A stretch of DNA of 41,701 bases, from NCBI RefSeq assembly GCF_900176885.1, contig NZ_LT839648.1, positions 3,018,403-3,060,103 on the forward strand. The letters are read 5' to 3'. Source of the stretch: Oceanobacillus senegalensis. Its GTDB lineage: Bacteria > Bacillota > Bacilli > Bacillales > Amphibacillaceae. Position numbers and translations under genes: made by a program. Positions 1 to 8,702 of this stretch are shown here, piece by piece. Numbering within the stretch: position 1 is the first letter of the stretch; each line of letters starts with the position of its first letter. The notes beneath the pieces were generated by a model. That model was not told where the DNA came from and ran no database searches. It saw nothing but the letters and a program-made list of their open reading frames with translations.

Positions 1-23
1 GGTTCTAAGTCAAATGTTGGGGT
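1..23. repeat. IS left terminal inverted repeat
   Basis: This arm pairs with 1353-1375 at 18 of 23 positions, with mismatches at positions 3, 9, 10, 11 and 13. It lies 22 bp beyond the transposase stop codon. Confidence 0.85.
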
Positions 24-45
24 GGGGCTATTAGCTCCTACCCCT

Positions 46-1260
46 TTAACCTATTGAATTGGCTACGGATTTAAATTGATGGTGTAATAATACCCTTAAT
101 CTCAATCGATCATATCTCTTGAATCCAAAGGCATTTCTCTTGATAACCTTTGTTTGATTATTCAATCCTTCAATAAACCCATTACTATACCCAAAGGCAA
201 AGCTGTTCAATATTTCAGGTTGCCAATTTTGTAGCGTCTGTATCGCTTTTTCAAATTCCTCTAAACCCGCATCTTTTACTTGCGTATAAAACTGATACAG
301 CCCTTCTTTAACCTCTTTCATATTATCTTTTCCTATTTTCTTTGCTTCTTCAAACCAAGTTCGATAAGATTCTTTTAACCCATAAGCTGTTCTCAAATCT
401 TCTGATAACCCTAAATATCTTTCTAAGTACCAATGTTGTTTTGCGCTAAGGGCTTCATAATGCTTATAAAATACATGCTTCATTCGCTTGCACTTTTTAC
501 GATCATAAGGGTGGAATTCTTTTTGAACTCGTCTTCGCACACGTTCGAGTGCCCAATAAATATAACGACAGAAATGAAATCGATCCGCTATAATAATAGG
601 ATTCCCCAATGCTTGTTGAACAGCTGATTTAAAGCTATGACTCATATCCATAATGACTATTTCTACTTTTTCTCCCTTTTCCTGTAGATACTTTTTCACC
701 GTTTTTACGGACCGATCAGGAAGAATATCCAAAGGCTCACCTGTCTCACCATTACCGATAATGGTTTGATATTTACCTTTATTTGTATCGCCCTTATATT
801 CATCGATCGCTATTACCCGTGGCAGAGCTTTAACCTCACGTAATTTACCAGCTGATACGTTATCAAAACGTCGCATAGCTGTATTGGATGACGTATGAAA
901 TTGGGCAGCAGTATCCTTGAAATTCTTCCCCTTTATCACTCGAAAACCTAACGCCTGATTCCATTCCACCGTATGTCGCTGATAACGATAGACAATATTA
1001 TTGTTTTCTACAAACCTCTTTCCACACTCACACCTATAACGACGCTTACGATAAAAAATATAGGTTCTACGTTCAAACAATTTTAAATGCTGAATTTTTT
1101 GCACTCGATAATCATGAATACGCTCTGTTATCTCCCCACAAGAAGGGCATTTATGAGGTTTTTTTGGCAACTGAACATGAATATGAAAGGATCCCTCTAT
1201 CTCCTCTGTTTTCGTTATTTTCATTTCTTCTAATCCAGGTAATTTCATGTTAAAATACAT
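46..1260 (-). CDS. ISL3-family transposase
   Basis: This is a DDE transposase of about 404 residues that would cut and join the ends of the surrounding insertion sequence. The N-terminus has a zinc ribbon of the ISL3 type, with a CPSC pair and a second C-x-C pair (RCECGKRF). The catalytic core shows AIDEYKG, then VIMDMSHSF, ADRFHFCRY, and a late glutamate in FIEGLNNQTK, in the order expected for a DDE fold. The C-terminal RNAFGFKRYDRLRLRVL ending is typical of the family. I chose the ATG at 1260 (protein starts MYFNMKLPG) because AGGAG at 1271-1275 stands 10 bases upstream; a GTG at 1281 would extend it by seven residues. The gene is intact and full length. The ribosome binding site lies in one arm of a long hairpin, described separately. 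Confidence 0.9.
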   Translation of the reverse strand: MYFNMKLPGLEEMKITKTEEIEGSFHIHVQLPKKPHKCPSCGEITERIHDYRVQKIQHLKLFERRTYIFYRKRRYRCECGKRFVENNNIVYRYQRHTVEWNQALGFRVIKGKNFKDTAAQFHTSSNTAMRRFDNVSAGKLREVKALPRVIAIDEYKGDTNKGKYQTIIGNGETGEPLDILPDRSVKTVKKYLQEKGEKVEIVIMDMSHSFKSAVQQALGNPIIIADRFHFCRYIYWALERVRRRVQKEFHPYDRKKCKRMKHVFYKHYEALSAKQHWYLERYLGLSEDLRTAYGLKESYRTWFEEAKKIGKDNMKEVKEGLYQFYTQVKDAGLEEFEKAIQTLQNWQPEILNSFAFGYSNGFIEGLNNQTKVIKRNAFGFKRYDRLRLRVLLHHQFKSVANSIG

Positions 1261-1262
1261 AT

Positions 1263-1329
1263 ACACGCAACTCCTATCCACTTGTTTCTCGTCAATTCAA
1301 GTTTAAAGGATATAGGAGCTTGCGTGTTT
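1263..1329. promoter_or_regulatory. Hairpin hiding the transposase ribosome binding site
   Basis: Bases 1263-1277 pair with 1312-1327 apart from one bulged base, and ACTTG at 1280-1284 can also pair with CAAGT at 1298-1302. Read on the minus strand, the arm nearest the gene contains the AGGAG of the transposase, so a transcript entering from outside the element would fold it away. Read on the plus strand, the hairpin is followed by a run of seven T and looks like a terminator for transcripts leaving the element. Protection against impinging transcription is known for other insertion sequences such as IS10; its action here is inferred. Confidence 0.6.
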
Positions 1330-1352
1330 TTTTATGCTTAAATTTTATTAAA

Positions 1353-1375
1353 ACCCCAACATATATTTTAGAGCC
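1353..1375. repeat. IS right terminal inverted repeat
   Basis: This is the inverted copy of bases 1-23. It lies about 90 bp upstream of the transposase start, so the promoter of the transposase is expected between here and the hairpin at 1263-1329. Confidence 0.85.
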
Positions 1376-1490
1376 TTTCTTTAACTTACCTTACCGCATC
1401 CTTTCCTGAATGGAGGGTACCCTTCATCCCATAGGGTTAAAAAGAAACCTATCTCTGTAACCCGTTCGCTTTCTACTTTACCATGACAAA

Positions 1491-1527
1491 ATAAAAAGCC
1501 CTTCCTGTGACAGAAGAGCTTTTTATC
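1491..1527 (-). terminator. Terminator of the cold-shock gene
   Basis: On the minus strand the stem AAAAAGC-TCTTCTGT pairs with ACAGGAAGGGCTTTTT around a three-base loop and runs into a T-rich tail, 10 bases after the csp stop codon. Confidence 0.8.
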
Positions 1528-1536
1528 ATTTATAAA

Positions 1537-1737
1537 TTATTGTTTAACAACGTTAGTTGCTTGTGGTCCACGGTTACCTTCTTCGATATCAAAAGTAACT
1601 GATTGACCTTCTTCTAATGTTTTGAACCCTTCGCCTTGAATTGCTGAGAAGTGTACGAATACATCGTCTCCACCTTCTACTTCGATAAATCCAAAACCTT
1701 TTTCTGCGTTAAACCATTTTACTGAACCTGTGTTCAT
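1537..1737 (-). CDS. csp: Cold-shock protein (CspB/CspD type)
   Basis: This is a 66-residue single-stranded nucleic-acid binding protein, an RNA chaperone that keeps mRNA unfolded in the cold. It has one cold-shock domain with both RNA-binding motifs, KGFGFIE (RNP1) and VFVHFSAI (RNP2), and the usual [10 protein letters not shown] ending. The length equals that of B. subtilis CspB and CspD; the sequence mixes features of both, so I do not choose a paralogue. The start is the ATG at 1737, seven bases after GGAGGAA; an upstream ATG at 1752 overlaps that ribosome binding site and is unlikely. It is monocistronic, with its own terminator and a long leader. Confidence 0.95.
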   Translation of the reverse strand: MNTGSVKWFNAEKGFGFIEVEGGDDVFVHFSAIQGEGFKTLEEGQSVTFDIEEGNRGPQATNVVKQ

Positions 1738-1900
1738 ATGAAATTCCTCCATTGTGCATCTTGCACGTTTATTACTTTGTTGTTCTGATAATAATTCAAG
1801 ACGATGAAATACATAGTAAGTTTATTACATAAATCTTGTATTGCTAGCACGAACAATTAAGTTAATTGTAGTATAACACATATAAATGAGAAAAGAAACC
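1738..1900 (-). promoter_or_regulatory. Long 5' leader and possible promoter of csp
   Basis: About 130 non-coding bases precede the csp start, as is usual for cold-shock mRNAs whose leaders refold with temperature. A TATACT box lies at 1870-1875 on the minus strand; the hexamer 17 bases further up is a poor -35, so the promoter call is weak. The near-repeat TGTGCATCTTGCACG just upstream of the ribosome binding site could form a small hairpin. Confidence 0.35.
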
Positions 1901-1954
1901 ATCGTACCTAATCTTTAATAGATAATGCCACTTTGTTTTTTTCATACTGCTTCT

Positions 1955-2112
1955 TTAAAGGAAGATAGCTTTCATTGGTGCAAATTTATCAAAGATAATT
2001 ATTTCTCCATCGGCATTTAAAACTCTTATCATCTCTTAGAGGCATTTATCTATAAGCTACAACGGATAAACAAGACTTCTAACCACTACATCAAATCGAT
2101 TATCTCGTCTTT
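1955..2112 (-). pseudogene. Remnant of a SAM-dependent methyltransferase
   Basis: There is no open gene here, but the minus strand keeps a recognisable piece of a class I methyltransferase. It reads DNRFDVVV (motif II region), then a stop-interrupted stretch with KCL-EMIRVLNADGE, then IIIFDKFAP, the strand after motif III, ending at a stop at 1955-1957. In intact relatives the middle reads roughly CLKEMIRVLKPGGEIIIFDKF. At least two in-frame stops and a frame slip near 2112 show it is dead, and both the N-terminal SAM-binding part and the C-terminal part are missing. The assignment rests on recall of the family pattern. Confidence 0.6.
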
Positions 2113-2152
2113 AAGATAACTACCATCCATAATTTTGTGTATAAAGCGTTTT

Positions 2153-4288
2153 TTAAGAAGCATCCTTCACTGTTAATAATCTCAAACTATTTAGTGTTAC
2201 CAACAATGTTGCTCCCATATCGGCAATAATCGCTATCCATAGCGTTAACCAACCAGGTACAACGAACAGTAGCGCTACTAATTTAATGGCTAAAGCGAAG
2301 GTGATATTTTGTTTGATAATGGCTAATGCTTTCCGACTTAATCGAATCGTGTATGGCAGTTTCTTTAAATCATCAGACATGAAGGCTATATCGGCCGTTT
2401 CTAAGGCTGTATCTGTCCCCACACCACCCATCGCTATCCCTACTGTGGAAGCCGCAAGCGCAGGTGCATCATTGACGCCATCTCCAACCATAGCTACACG
2501 TTGATGTTTATCCCGAAGTTCTTTAACAAAATTCCATTTATCCGCTGGTAATAGATTCGCTTCTATATTGGTAACACCAATCTGTTTTCCAATAGCCGTT
2601 GCGGTTCTATAATTATCTCCTGTCAGCATGATGGTTTCGATACCACGATGATTCAATGTATCGATGACTTCTTTGGATGTTTTCCTTATTTCATCGGCAA
2701 CAGCAATAAACATAAGCATTTCCTTTTCCGTGCCGAGCACCATTACTGTTTTCCCTTGGGATTGCAGTTCCGCAATCCCTTGCTTTCTATCCTGATCCAT
2801 GCTTCCATGTAATTCTTCAAAAAGTCCGGGACTTCCGACATAGTACATTTCGTTTTTTACCTTCGCTTTTATCCCTTTTCCTGTGATGGATTGGAATTCT
2901 TCGATGGTGACGTCATCCATGTTTAGTCCCATTTCTTCTGCTTTTCTCACAATCGCTGAAGCAAGTGGATGTTGTGATCCCTTTTCCATAGCCGCTGTAA
3001 TGGTAAGCCATTTCCTCTCATTTCCACCAAGTGGTACCACATCGGTTACAGCAGGAATGCCCTTTGTTAAAGTTCCGGTTTTGTCAAAAGCAATCGCCTT
3101 AAGATGTCCTGCCTCTTCTAAATAGATACCACCTTTAATTAGTACTCCATTTCTTGCTGCATTTCCGATTGCCGTAACTACAGCAACAGGTGTCGAAACA
3201 ACCAAGGCACACGGACAGCCTACCACCAGTACTGCTAATCCTTGGTAAATCCACGCGCTCCAATCCCCTCCTAATAATGGCGGAAGGACCGCAATGAACA
3301 GCGCCAAAAGCACAATAGCTGGTGTATAGTATTTCGCAAATGTATCGACAAAAGCTTGAGAAGGGGCCCGTTCGGCTTGGGCTTCCTCTACCAAGTGAAT
3401 GATTTTTGATAACGTCGTATCCTCTACTCGTTTGGTTACTTTTACTTCCAGAAATCCTTCTTCATTTAACGTTCCAGCAAAAACTTCATCATCGACTGTT
3501 TTTGTTATCGGAATACTTTCCCCAGTAATGGCAGCCTGATTTAAGGTAGAAGCTCCTTTCATAACTATTCCATCCATCGCTAATTTTTGGCCAGGCTTTA
3601 CCATCATGATGTCCCCAACTTGAATATCATCAACGTGGATGAGCATTTCTTCCATTCCACGACGAATCCATGCTTCTTTTGGGGCAATATCCATCAATGT
3701 TTCGATCGATTTGCGAGCTTTATCCATGGAATAACGCTCTAACGCTTCACTAATTGAGAATAAGATAACAACAGTTGCACCTTCTCCCCATTCACCAATG
3801 AATGCAGCTCCTATAACTGCAATGGTCATGAGTGTTTTCATATCAAAGGTTAGTCTGCTTAAATTTTTCAGTCCTGTCTTGAATAGAGAGTATCCACCAA
3901 TTAGAATCGATGCTGCATAACCAATGGTCGCAGGCAGCTGTTCTTCTGGGTACTGCTTTCCTAAAAACCAACTAAGCAGAAGGATAACCGTAGAAATATA
4001 CACGTTTACGTTCTCTTTTTGTTTCCAGAACGGTTTACGCTCTACTTTTTGCTCTCTTTCATCTCGAATTTTTAGATTTTCAAATGCCCCTGCTTTTTCA
4101 AGTTCTCCAATGGTTGTATTTCCTTGAACGTAAAGCTTAGAGGCTCCGAAATTAACCTTTGCATCCTGCACATCAGGAAGTTCTTTCACATTATTTTCAA
4201 ATGTCGCTGCACAATTGGTACAAGACAATCCTTGAATACGATACGCCTTCATTTCTTCTTCGGACCATTGTTCTAATGGTTTAGCCAT
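2153..4288 (-). CDS. cadA: Cadmium/zinc-exporting P1B-type ATPase
   Basis: This membrane ATPase pumps Cd2+, Zn2+ and probably Pb2+ out of the cell. In the 711-residue protein a heavy-metal-associated domain comes first, with the metal pair at Cys23 and Cys26 (GLSCTNCA). Membrane helices follow, then the actuator loop with TGES near 255, the transmembrane metal site CPC at 358-360, the phosphorylated aspartate in DKTGT near 402, the HP motif of P1B pumps near 440, and [10 protein letters not shown] near the end. CPC with a CadC partner points to the Zn/Cd/Pb class rather than copper. The start at 4288 overlaps the end of cadC by eight bases and has GAGAGG nine bases upstream, so translation is probably coupled. 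An in-frame ATG at 4321 would lie inside cadC and is less likely. Confidence 0.93.
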   Translation of the reverse strand: MAKPLEQWSEEEMKAYRIQGLSCTNCAATFENNVKELPDVQDAKVNFGASKLYVQGNTTIGELEKAGAFENLKIRDEREQKVERKPFWKQKENVNVYISTVILLLSWFLGKQYPEEQLPATIGYAASILIGGYSLFKTGLKNLSRLTFDMKTLMTIAVIGAAFIGEWGEGATVVILFSISEALERYSMDKARKSIETLMDIAPKEAWIRRGMEEMLIHVDDIQVGDIMMVKPGQKLAMDGIVMKGASTLNQAAITGESIPITKTVDDEVFAGTLNEEGFLEVKVTKRVEDTTLSKIIHLVEEAQAERAPSQAFVDTFAKYYTPAIVLLALFIAVLPPLLGGDWSAWIYQGLAVLVVGCPCALVVSTPVAVVTAIGNAARNGVLIKGGIYLEEAGHLKAIAFDKTGTLTKGIPAVTDVVPLGGNERKWLTITAAMEKGSQHPLASAIVRKAEEMGLNMDDVTIEEFQSITGKGIKAKVKNEMYYVGSPGLFEELHGSMDQDRKQGIAELQSQGKTVMVLGTEKEMLMFIAVADEIRKTSKEVIDTLNHRGIETIMLTGDNYRTATAIGKQIGVTNIEANLLPADKWNFVKELRDKHQRVAMVGDGVNDAPALAASTVGIAMGGVGTDTALETADIAFMSDDLKKLPYTIRLSRKALAIIKQNITFALAIKLVALLFVVPGWLTLWIAIIADMGATLLVTLNSLRLLTVKDAS

Positions 4289-4649
4289 GGACGAACGCCT
4301 CTCTTTGATGCGCCAACGCAATGGTGATTAATTGCTTAATATGTTCATCATCTAATGAATAAAATGCCAGTCTTCCTTCTTTTCTATATTTCACAATCCC
4401 CTGCTTATGAAGGTTCCGTAAATGATGGGATGCTGTTGCCACAGATGAACCGATAATATTGGCAATATCACACACACATAACTCTTCATCCTGACAAAGA
4501 GAATAGGCAATTTTCGCTCTATTATTATCGGCAAGCACCTTAAAAAGGGAAGCAACACTAGGTATATCCTTTTTTTCTAATTCCCCTTGTATTCGTTTCA
4601 CTTTTTCTTCGTTATAACAGTAAATATCGCAAGTGTCTTTCTTCCTCAC
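4281..4649 (-). CDS. cadC: CadC, metal-sensing ArsR/SmtB-family repressor
   Basis: This 122-residue winged-helix repressor binds the cad operator and lets go when it binds Cd2+, Pb2+ or Zn2+. With the GTG start at 4649 the ligands of plasmid pI258 CadC fall at the same numbers: Cys7, Cys11, Cys58 and Cys60 for the Cd/Pb site, and Asp101, His103, His114 and Glu117 for the zinc site in the last helix. This agreement also supports the start. The recognition helix is [16 protein letters not shown]. It is the first gene of the cadCA operon and should repress itself and cadA through the palindrome at 4668-4687. Confidence 0.95.
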   Translation of the reverse strand: MRKKDTCDIYCYNEEKVKRIQGELEKKDIPSVASLFKVLADNNRAKIAYSLCQDEELCVCDIANIIGSSVATASHHLRNLHKQGIVKYRKEGRLAFYSLDDEHIKQLITIALAHQREAFVHG

Positions 4650-4667
4650 TCCTCATTCCCCCTCTTC

Positions 4668-4714
4668 ATTCAAATATCTATTTGAATATAGTGTACCGCC
4701 TTTCCCCTTTTCAA
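4668..4714 (-). promoter_or_regulatory. cad promoter and CadC operator
   Basis: A perfect inverted repeat ATTCAAATA-TC-TATTTGAAT fills 4668-4687, like the operators of known cad operons. On the minus strand a -35 TTGAAA (4709-4714) is separated by 18 bp from a -10 TATATT (4685-4690) that overlaps the operator, so bound CadC would block RNA polymerase. A further half-site TATTTGAAT lies just upstream near 4723-4733. Confidence 0.85.
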
Positions 4715-4815
4715 TCAAGCCATTATTTGAATGAAAAAGAATCGGGTTGGTTTATTCTAATCTATTCTTTGGAAGATGGGACTGTCATTTTCCATACCAT
4801 TATGCCCTTATACAT

Positions 4816-4844
4816 AAAAAAACACCTTTCTACTCGGAATGGTG
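4816..4844 (-). terminator. Terminator overlapping the end of a small membrane protein gene
   Basis: On the minus strand CACC-A-TT pairs with AA-A-GGTG and is followed by seven T. The stop codon at 4830-4832 lies in the loop. Confidence 0.7.
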
Positions 4845-5042
4845 CCTGTTACTTGGAAATTCATTTACTTTTTCTAAAGCTTTAACAAGTCGTATTCCCC
4901 AATATAATGCAACCCAAGGTAGAATAAACTTCGTAGACCACTCTATGGCATTAGCTATTACAAAGGAAGCGTTTATCCCGAACCTCGGAAGGAATAACCA
5001 AAGTGCCAACAAAACAATCACAGCAAACATTACATTTTTCAA
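4830..5042 (-). CDS. Small two-helix membrane protein, unknown function
   Basis: I do not recognise a family. The 70-residue product has two hydrophobic stretches: VMFAVIVLLALWLFLP near the N-terminus, and FILPWVALYWGIRLVKAL after a short polar turn. The tail is charged and contains HH. I start it at the TTG at 5042 because AGGGGGA lies seven bases upstream, while the longer ATG version at 5099 has no ribosome binding site and would begin with unrelated sequence. The terminator directly at the stop codon supports a real transcript. It lies upstream of cadC on the same strand, but the cad promoter separates them, so a link to metal resistance is not shown. Confidence 0.55.
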   Translation of the reverse strand: MKNVMFAVIVLLALWLFLPRFGINASFVIANAIEWSTKFILPWVALYWGIRLVKALEKVNEFPSNRHHSE

Positions 5043-5356
5043 CTTAAAGTCCCCCTGTTTAAAAATAAATAATTGATGTGATATCCTCCACAGCTTCAAC
5101 AGAATCTAAATGTAAAACTTATCCACCTCGATAAATAAAATCAAAGATATTGCTAGCGGCGAGTTGATTACCGGAAGCTTTGATATCGAGCATCATACCG
5201 CTTACCGACAATTTATCAAGATTTCTTCATTGTATTCCTTCATCCTATCATTCTTTTTACTCCGGCTACTAGATTAATGGAAACCACTCAAAATATTCCT
5301 ATATGACAGGACCAAAATCAATGCTAATTATAATAGCATTTAGTCCATATGGAATC
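5043..5356. other. Non-coding gap
   Basis: About 310 bases with no open frame, strong hairpin or recognisable RNA. It should hold the promoter of the small membrane protein, but I see no convincing -35/-10 pair. Confidence 0.4.
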
Positions 5357-5611
5357 CTACCCCCTGTTCTTTCGTATGGGTCGTTCCAGAGAAAGGATAT
5401 CTTCCTCCAAACTTAGCAACTTCTGTTCGACCATCTCTTTTGTATCCTTCACACCTTGATTATATAAATAAGGACCCACTTCCTTTACTACAAAATCAAG
5501 GAGGTTCTCTGCCGCTAAATGACCGATTTCTTCAGACCGTTCCGTGTAAAAATAGTCTAGCAGGGAGCTAATTATTTCCTCTTTGTTCTCTTTCGGAAGT
5601 TTCATAACCAT
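5357..5611 (-). CDS. DUF2164 family protein
   Basis: This small cytosolic protein of 84 residues matches the DUF2164 pattern: it opens KLPKENKEEIISSLLDYF, then has the conserved block SEEIGHLAAENLLDFVVKEVGPYLYNQGV. A helical C-terminus (VEQKLLSLEEDILSLER) probably forms a short coiled coil. The function of the family is unknown. The start at 5611 is eight bases after AGGAG; the ATG at 5617 is too close to it and the one at 5605 rather far. It stands alone, with gaps on both sides. Confidence 0.8.
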   Translation of the reverse strand: MVMKLPKENKEEIISSLLDYFYTERSEEIGHLAAENLLDFVVKEVGPYLYNQGVKDTKEMVEQKLLSLEEDILSLERPIRKNRG

Positions 5612-5956
5612 CAACATCTCTCCTTTTTTATCGTTAAAAGTCTTCTAGTCTGTATCGCAAGTTTTGGCAACATAATCCAATTGTTTCAAAACAAGCAATC
5701 GGTTTCAATGGTTTTTGCATCAATTCAATCCTTTCACATTATTAACATTGTAAAAGTTTCATACATTAATAAACAGTAAATAATTGTAAAATTCCCTCAA
5801 CAGTTGTTGTTTCTTGAAATAGTGAACTTTATATTGGTAGTGGGAATGACTTCACCTATTATATCTTTTGTTGATTGGAGGGCGGATAAATAATAAAACT
5901 AGATTTAAAGTATGCATGTTCATTAGATTTATCATCATTAAAGGAGGTTTTATAAC
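5612..5956. other. Divergent promoter region, no gene
   Basis: This 345-bp A+T-rich gap lies between the leftward DUF2164 gene and the rightward secreted phosphoesterase, so it should hold a promoter for each. Several TTAACA- and TTCATA-like hexamers occur at 5740-5780, which recall PhoP boxes, but their spacing is not the regular 11 bp, so no Pho box is claimed. Confidence 0.35.
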
Positions 5957-6805
5957 TTGAGAAAACGGGCTTATTTTTTGACAACGTTAGCAATTCTAAT
6001 AGCTATGACATTCATAGGCATGCCAGCTTTTGCAGCGGACGAATTCTCACGTGGTGAGGCTGTTAAGCTAAACGTGATGTCCTACAACATTCATCATGCG
6101 GTAGGGGAAGATAATGTACTAGATTTAGAGCGAATCGCACAGATTATCAAAGAATCCAATGCGGATATTATCGGTCTTCAAGAAGTAGATAATCATTGGT
6201 CTAGCCGTAGTGATTTTCAAGATCAGGCAAAATGGCTGGCAGACCGGTTGGACATGTTCTATACTTATGCAGCCAATTTAGATTATGAACCATTAGCAGA
6301 AGGTGATTCTCGTAGACAATATGGTACAGCCGTTCTCAGCAAGTACCCTATTTTAGATTCTGAAAATCACTCTCTTCCTAAAATTGGTAATACAGAACAA
6401 CGTGGATTGCTGGAAACAACCATTAATGTAAAGGGAACACATCTTCATTTCTATAACACTCACTTGGCTTTGACATCCGAAGAAAGAAAACTGCAAATCA
6501 ATAAGCTTGTTGAAATTACTAGACAAGCGGATGGACCAAAAGTCATTGTTGGTGATTTAAATGCAACTCCTAAGAGCGAAGAAATGAAACAAATGTATGC
6601 TCATTTTGCGGATGCCTTTGTAGATAGCAATGACGCGTATACGTATTCGGCTGATAATCCATCGAAGCGAATTGACTATATCTTTACATCGAATGAAGTG
6701 AAAACAGATAATGCGAAAGTGATTGGTACACAAGCCTCTGATCATCTTCCAATACTAACGGAACTCATCATTGAGTGTAATACACCCTTTGAGAATGGAC
6801 GATGA
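5957..6805 (+). CDS. Secreted endonuclease/exonuclease/phosphatase-family hydrolase
   Basis: This 282-residue exported metal-dependent phosphodiesterase has a signal peptide at residues 1-26 (cleavage likely after AFA) followed by one EEP domain. The catalytic landmarks are present: YNIHHA near the start of the domain, the metal-binding glutamate in GLQEVD, the aspartate/asparagine pair in VGDLNATP, and the terminal SDHLPI histidine. Substrates in this superfamily range from nucleic acids to phospholipids and inositol phosphates, so the substrate is open. The start is the TTG at 5957, nine bases after AAGGAGG at 5941-5947. The next gene is a second secreted phosphoesterase 155 bp downstream on the same strand, which suggests a shared role in breaking down external phosphate esters. 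Confidence 0.85.
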   Translation: MRKRAYFLTTLAILIAMTFIGMPAFAADEFSRGEAVKLNVMSYNIHHAVGEDNVLDLERIAQIIKESNADIIGLQEVDNHWSSRSDFQDQAKWLADRLDMFYTYAANLDYEPLAEGDSRRQYGTAVLSKYPILDSENHSLPKIGNTEQRGLLETTINVKGTHLHFYNTHLALTSEERKLQINKLVEITRQADGPKVIVGDLNATPKSEEMKQMYAHFADAFVDSNDAYTYSADNPSKRIDYIFTSNEVKTDNAKVIGTQASDHLPILTELIIECNTPFENGR

Positions 6806-6960
6806 GTGGAGACAGATCTTATTCAACATTCTAAATAGAGCATCGAGCAGGATGCAGATTAAATCGTGCGAATTTGAATGGAAGGTTACCCGCTGAGTAA
6901 TTAGAATGAACCGACCTATTAACGCTTATCCCCTAAATATAAAAGGAAAGGATGTAAATA

Positions 6961-8619
6961 ATGAGAGCAACTAAATACGTTTTTGTCTTGATCATGGTTT
7001 TCAGTTTGGTGGTGACTCCATTTTTCCGAGACTCCAACCATGCAGAGGCTAGCTCGTCAGCTTTTAAAATTGCCGTTCTACCTGATACCCAAAACTTAGC
7101 CATGAATCATCCAGAGATCTTTCGCGCCCAAACGCAGTGGATTGCCGACAATTGGGAGGAACAGAATATCAAGTTTGTCATTCATGAGGGAGACATCGTT
7201 AACAATAACAATACACCCCAATGGGAGGTTGCTTATGATGCGATGCACACTTTAGATGGTGTTGTTCCTTATACTGTTTTACCAGGAAACCATGATATGG
7301 GTACGGGGGGTTCTGCAGATACACGAGATACCACCTTATATAATACCTATTTTTCAGTAAGCGATTTTTCTAAAACGGAAACTTTTGGGGGCGTTTATCC
7401 AGCGGAACCGAACAAGTATGATAACAATTATCATACCTTCAATGCTGGGGGAACGGAATGGTTAGTACTATCGCTGGAATTTGGACCAAGAGACCCTGTA
7501 TTGGATTGGGCTAACGAAGTAGTTTCTTCTCATCCCAATCACCGTGTCATTGTAGTAACACATAGCTATATGTTTTCGGATGAGACCCGCCATAATACAG
7601 GACATGCCTGGAATCCGCATCATTACGGTGTAGCTTCTGAACCAGGTGGAGTTAATGATGGGGAAGAAATGTGGCAGAAATTCGTCAAGCTACATCCGAA
7701 TATCTCCATGGTTCTTAGTGGACACGTGTTGAATGATGGCCAAGGCCGTCGTGTATCTGTAGGAGATAATGGGAATAAAGTCTATCAGATGCTAGCTAAC
7801 TACCAGATGCAAGAAAATGGAGGAAATGGTTTTATTCGACTTCTGGAAATTAATCCAGAAAAAGGGACGTTGAAAGGAACCAGTTACTCACCATATTTAG
7901 ATCAATATAAAACGGACTGGCAAAATGAATTCCTTTATACAAACGTTGAATTGGGTACACCAGATTCAAATGTTAATCCGCCAAAGTATCTCCTAAAGGA
8001 TGACTTTAGTGCGGGTGAGAAACCATACTGTAAAAGTGAAAATAGTAATTTTGACTGTGATGATGAAGGAAACATGGACGGTTGGACGGTAGTGGATGAG
8101 GGAACGATTTCCGCACCATCCAAATGGTCTGTAGTGAGAGGAGAAGTCGTACAGTCTTCCAACATCTATGCTCCAGATGTTTCTGCTGTTGACAATCGTA
8201 AGGGTACCTTCGCTTATTACAACAAGGGCGGTGCGTTCGCTTGGAAGGATTACTCGTTTTCCACTACATTACGATCCACCGATGATGACGGAATTGGTCT
8301 TATGTTCCGCTATCAGGATCCAGATAACTACTATAAACTAGAATTGGACGAGCAACGTGAATTCTACAAGCTATTCAAAGTCGTCGACGGAGTGGAAACG
8401 ACACTGGCCCACGTGAATAGACCAGGATATATTCAAGGCGCTAATTTTGAACTAGAAATCAAGGTTATTGGTAATCAAATTCAGGCGTTCCAGGACGGAA
8501 TCAACCTATTTGAAAAGCCTATTATAGATGATTCCCATTCAAAAGGTACGGTAGCTCTATATGCTTGGGGAAACCAGAATAGCTATTTTGATGATGTACT
8601 GGTAACAAGTGAAAAATGA
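6961..8619 (+). CDS. Secreted metallophosphoesterase with C-terminal lectin-like domain
   Basis: This exported protein of 552 residues has a signal peptide (residues 1-30, cleavage after AEA), then a calcineurin-like phosphoesterase domain with PDTQ at 41-44, GD at 77-78 and GNHD at 109-112, and further metal ligands expected at VVTHSY near 200 and SGH near 245. The last motif reads GHVL, where many relatives have GHxH, so one metal ligand may be altered. From about residue 390 a jelly-roll domain follows (DNRKGTFAYYNKGG to YFDDVLV), similar to LamG/3-keto-disaccharide-hydrolase folds that bind glycans. A short segment with two cysteines (PYCKSENSNFDCDD) joins the two. AAGGAAAGGATG precedes the ATG. 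The substrate is unknown; with the preceding gene it may attack phosphodiesters of teichoic acid or external nucleotides. Confidence 0.85.
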   Translation: MRATKYVFVLIMVFSLVVTPFFRDSNHAEASSSAFKIAVLPDTQNLAMNHPEIFRAQTQWIADNWEEQNIKFVIHEGDIVNNNNTPQWEVAYDAMHTLDGVVPYTVLPGNHDMGTGGSADTRDTTLYNTYFSVSDFSKTETFGGVYPAEPNKYDNNYHTFNAGGTEWLVLSLEFGPRDPVLDWANEVVSSHPNHRVIVVTHSYMFSDETRHNTGHAWNPHHYGVASEPGGVNDGEEMWQKFVKLHPNISMVLSGHVLNDGQGRRVSVGDNGNKVYQMLANYQMQENGGNGFIRLLEINPEKGTLKGTSYSPYLDQYKTDWQNEFLYTNVELGTPDSNVNPPKYLLKDDFSAGEKPYCKSENSNFDCDDEGNMDGWTVVDEGTISAPSKWSVVRGEVVQSSNIYAPDVSAVDNRKGTFAYYNKGGAFAWKDYSFSTTLRSTDDDGIGLMFRYQDPDNYYKLELDEQREFYKLFKVVDGVETTLAHVNRPGYIQGANFELEIKVIGNQIQAFQDGINLFEKPIIDDSHSKGTVALYAWGNQNSYFDDVLVTSEK

Positions 8620-8702
8620 ATAAACGTGTCAGGTGATAAATAAGGGAGGTTCTCATTTATCACTAGGAGTTTTCCTCCATTTTGAGAAATGAGAATGTAG
8701 TA

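Larger units (their letters stand above)
1..1375 (-). mobile_element. ISL3-family insertion sequence, complete
   Basis: A single transposase gene is bounded by 23-bp imperfect terminal inverted repeats at 1-23 and 1353-1375 that match at 18 of 23 positions; both begin GGYTCTAA and share the inner block ATGTTGGGGT. The size of about 1.4 kb, the single gene and the GG start fit the ISL3 family. The window begins exactly at the left end, so the target duplication (about 8 bp in this family) cannot be tested. The transposase frame and both ends are intact, so the element may still be active. Confidence 0.88.

Noticed and set aside
4682..5076. Open frames on the plus strand over the cad promoter and the small membrane protein
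   Set aside because: They overlap a well-supported operator or a reverse-strand gene with a terminator and have no ribosome binding site.
5740..5790. Possible Pho box upstream of the secreted phosphoesterase
   Set aside because: TTAACA-like words occur but not with the required 11-bp spacing.
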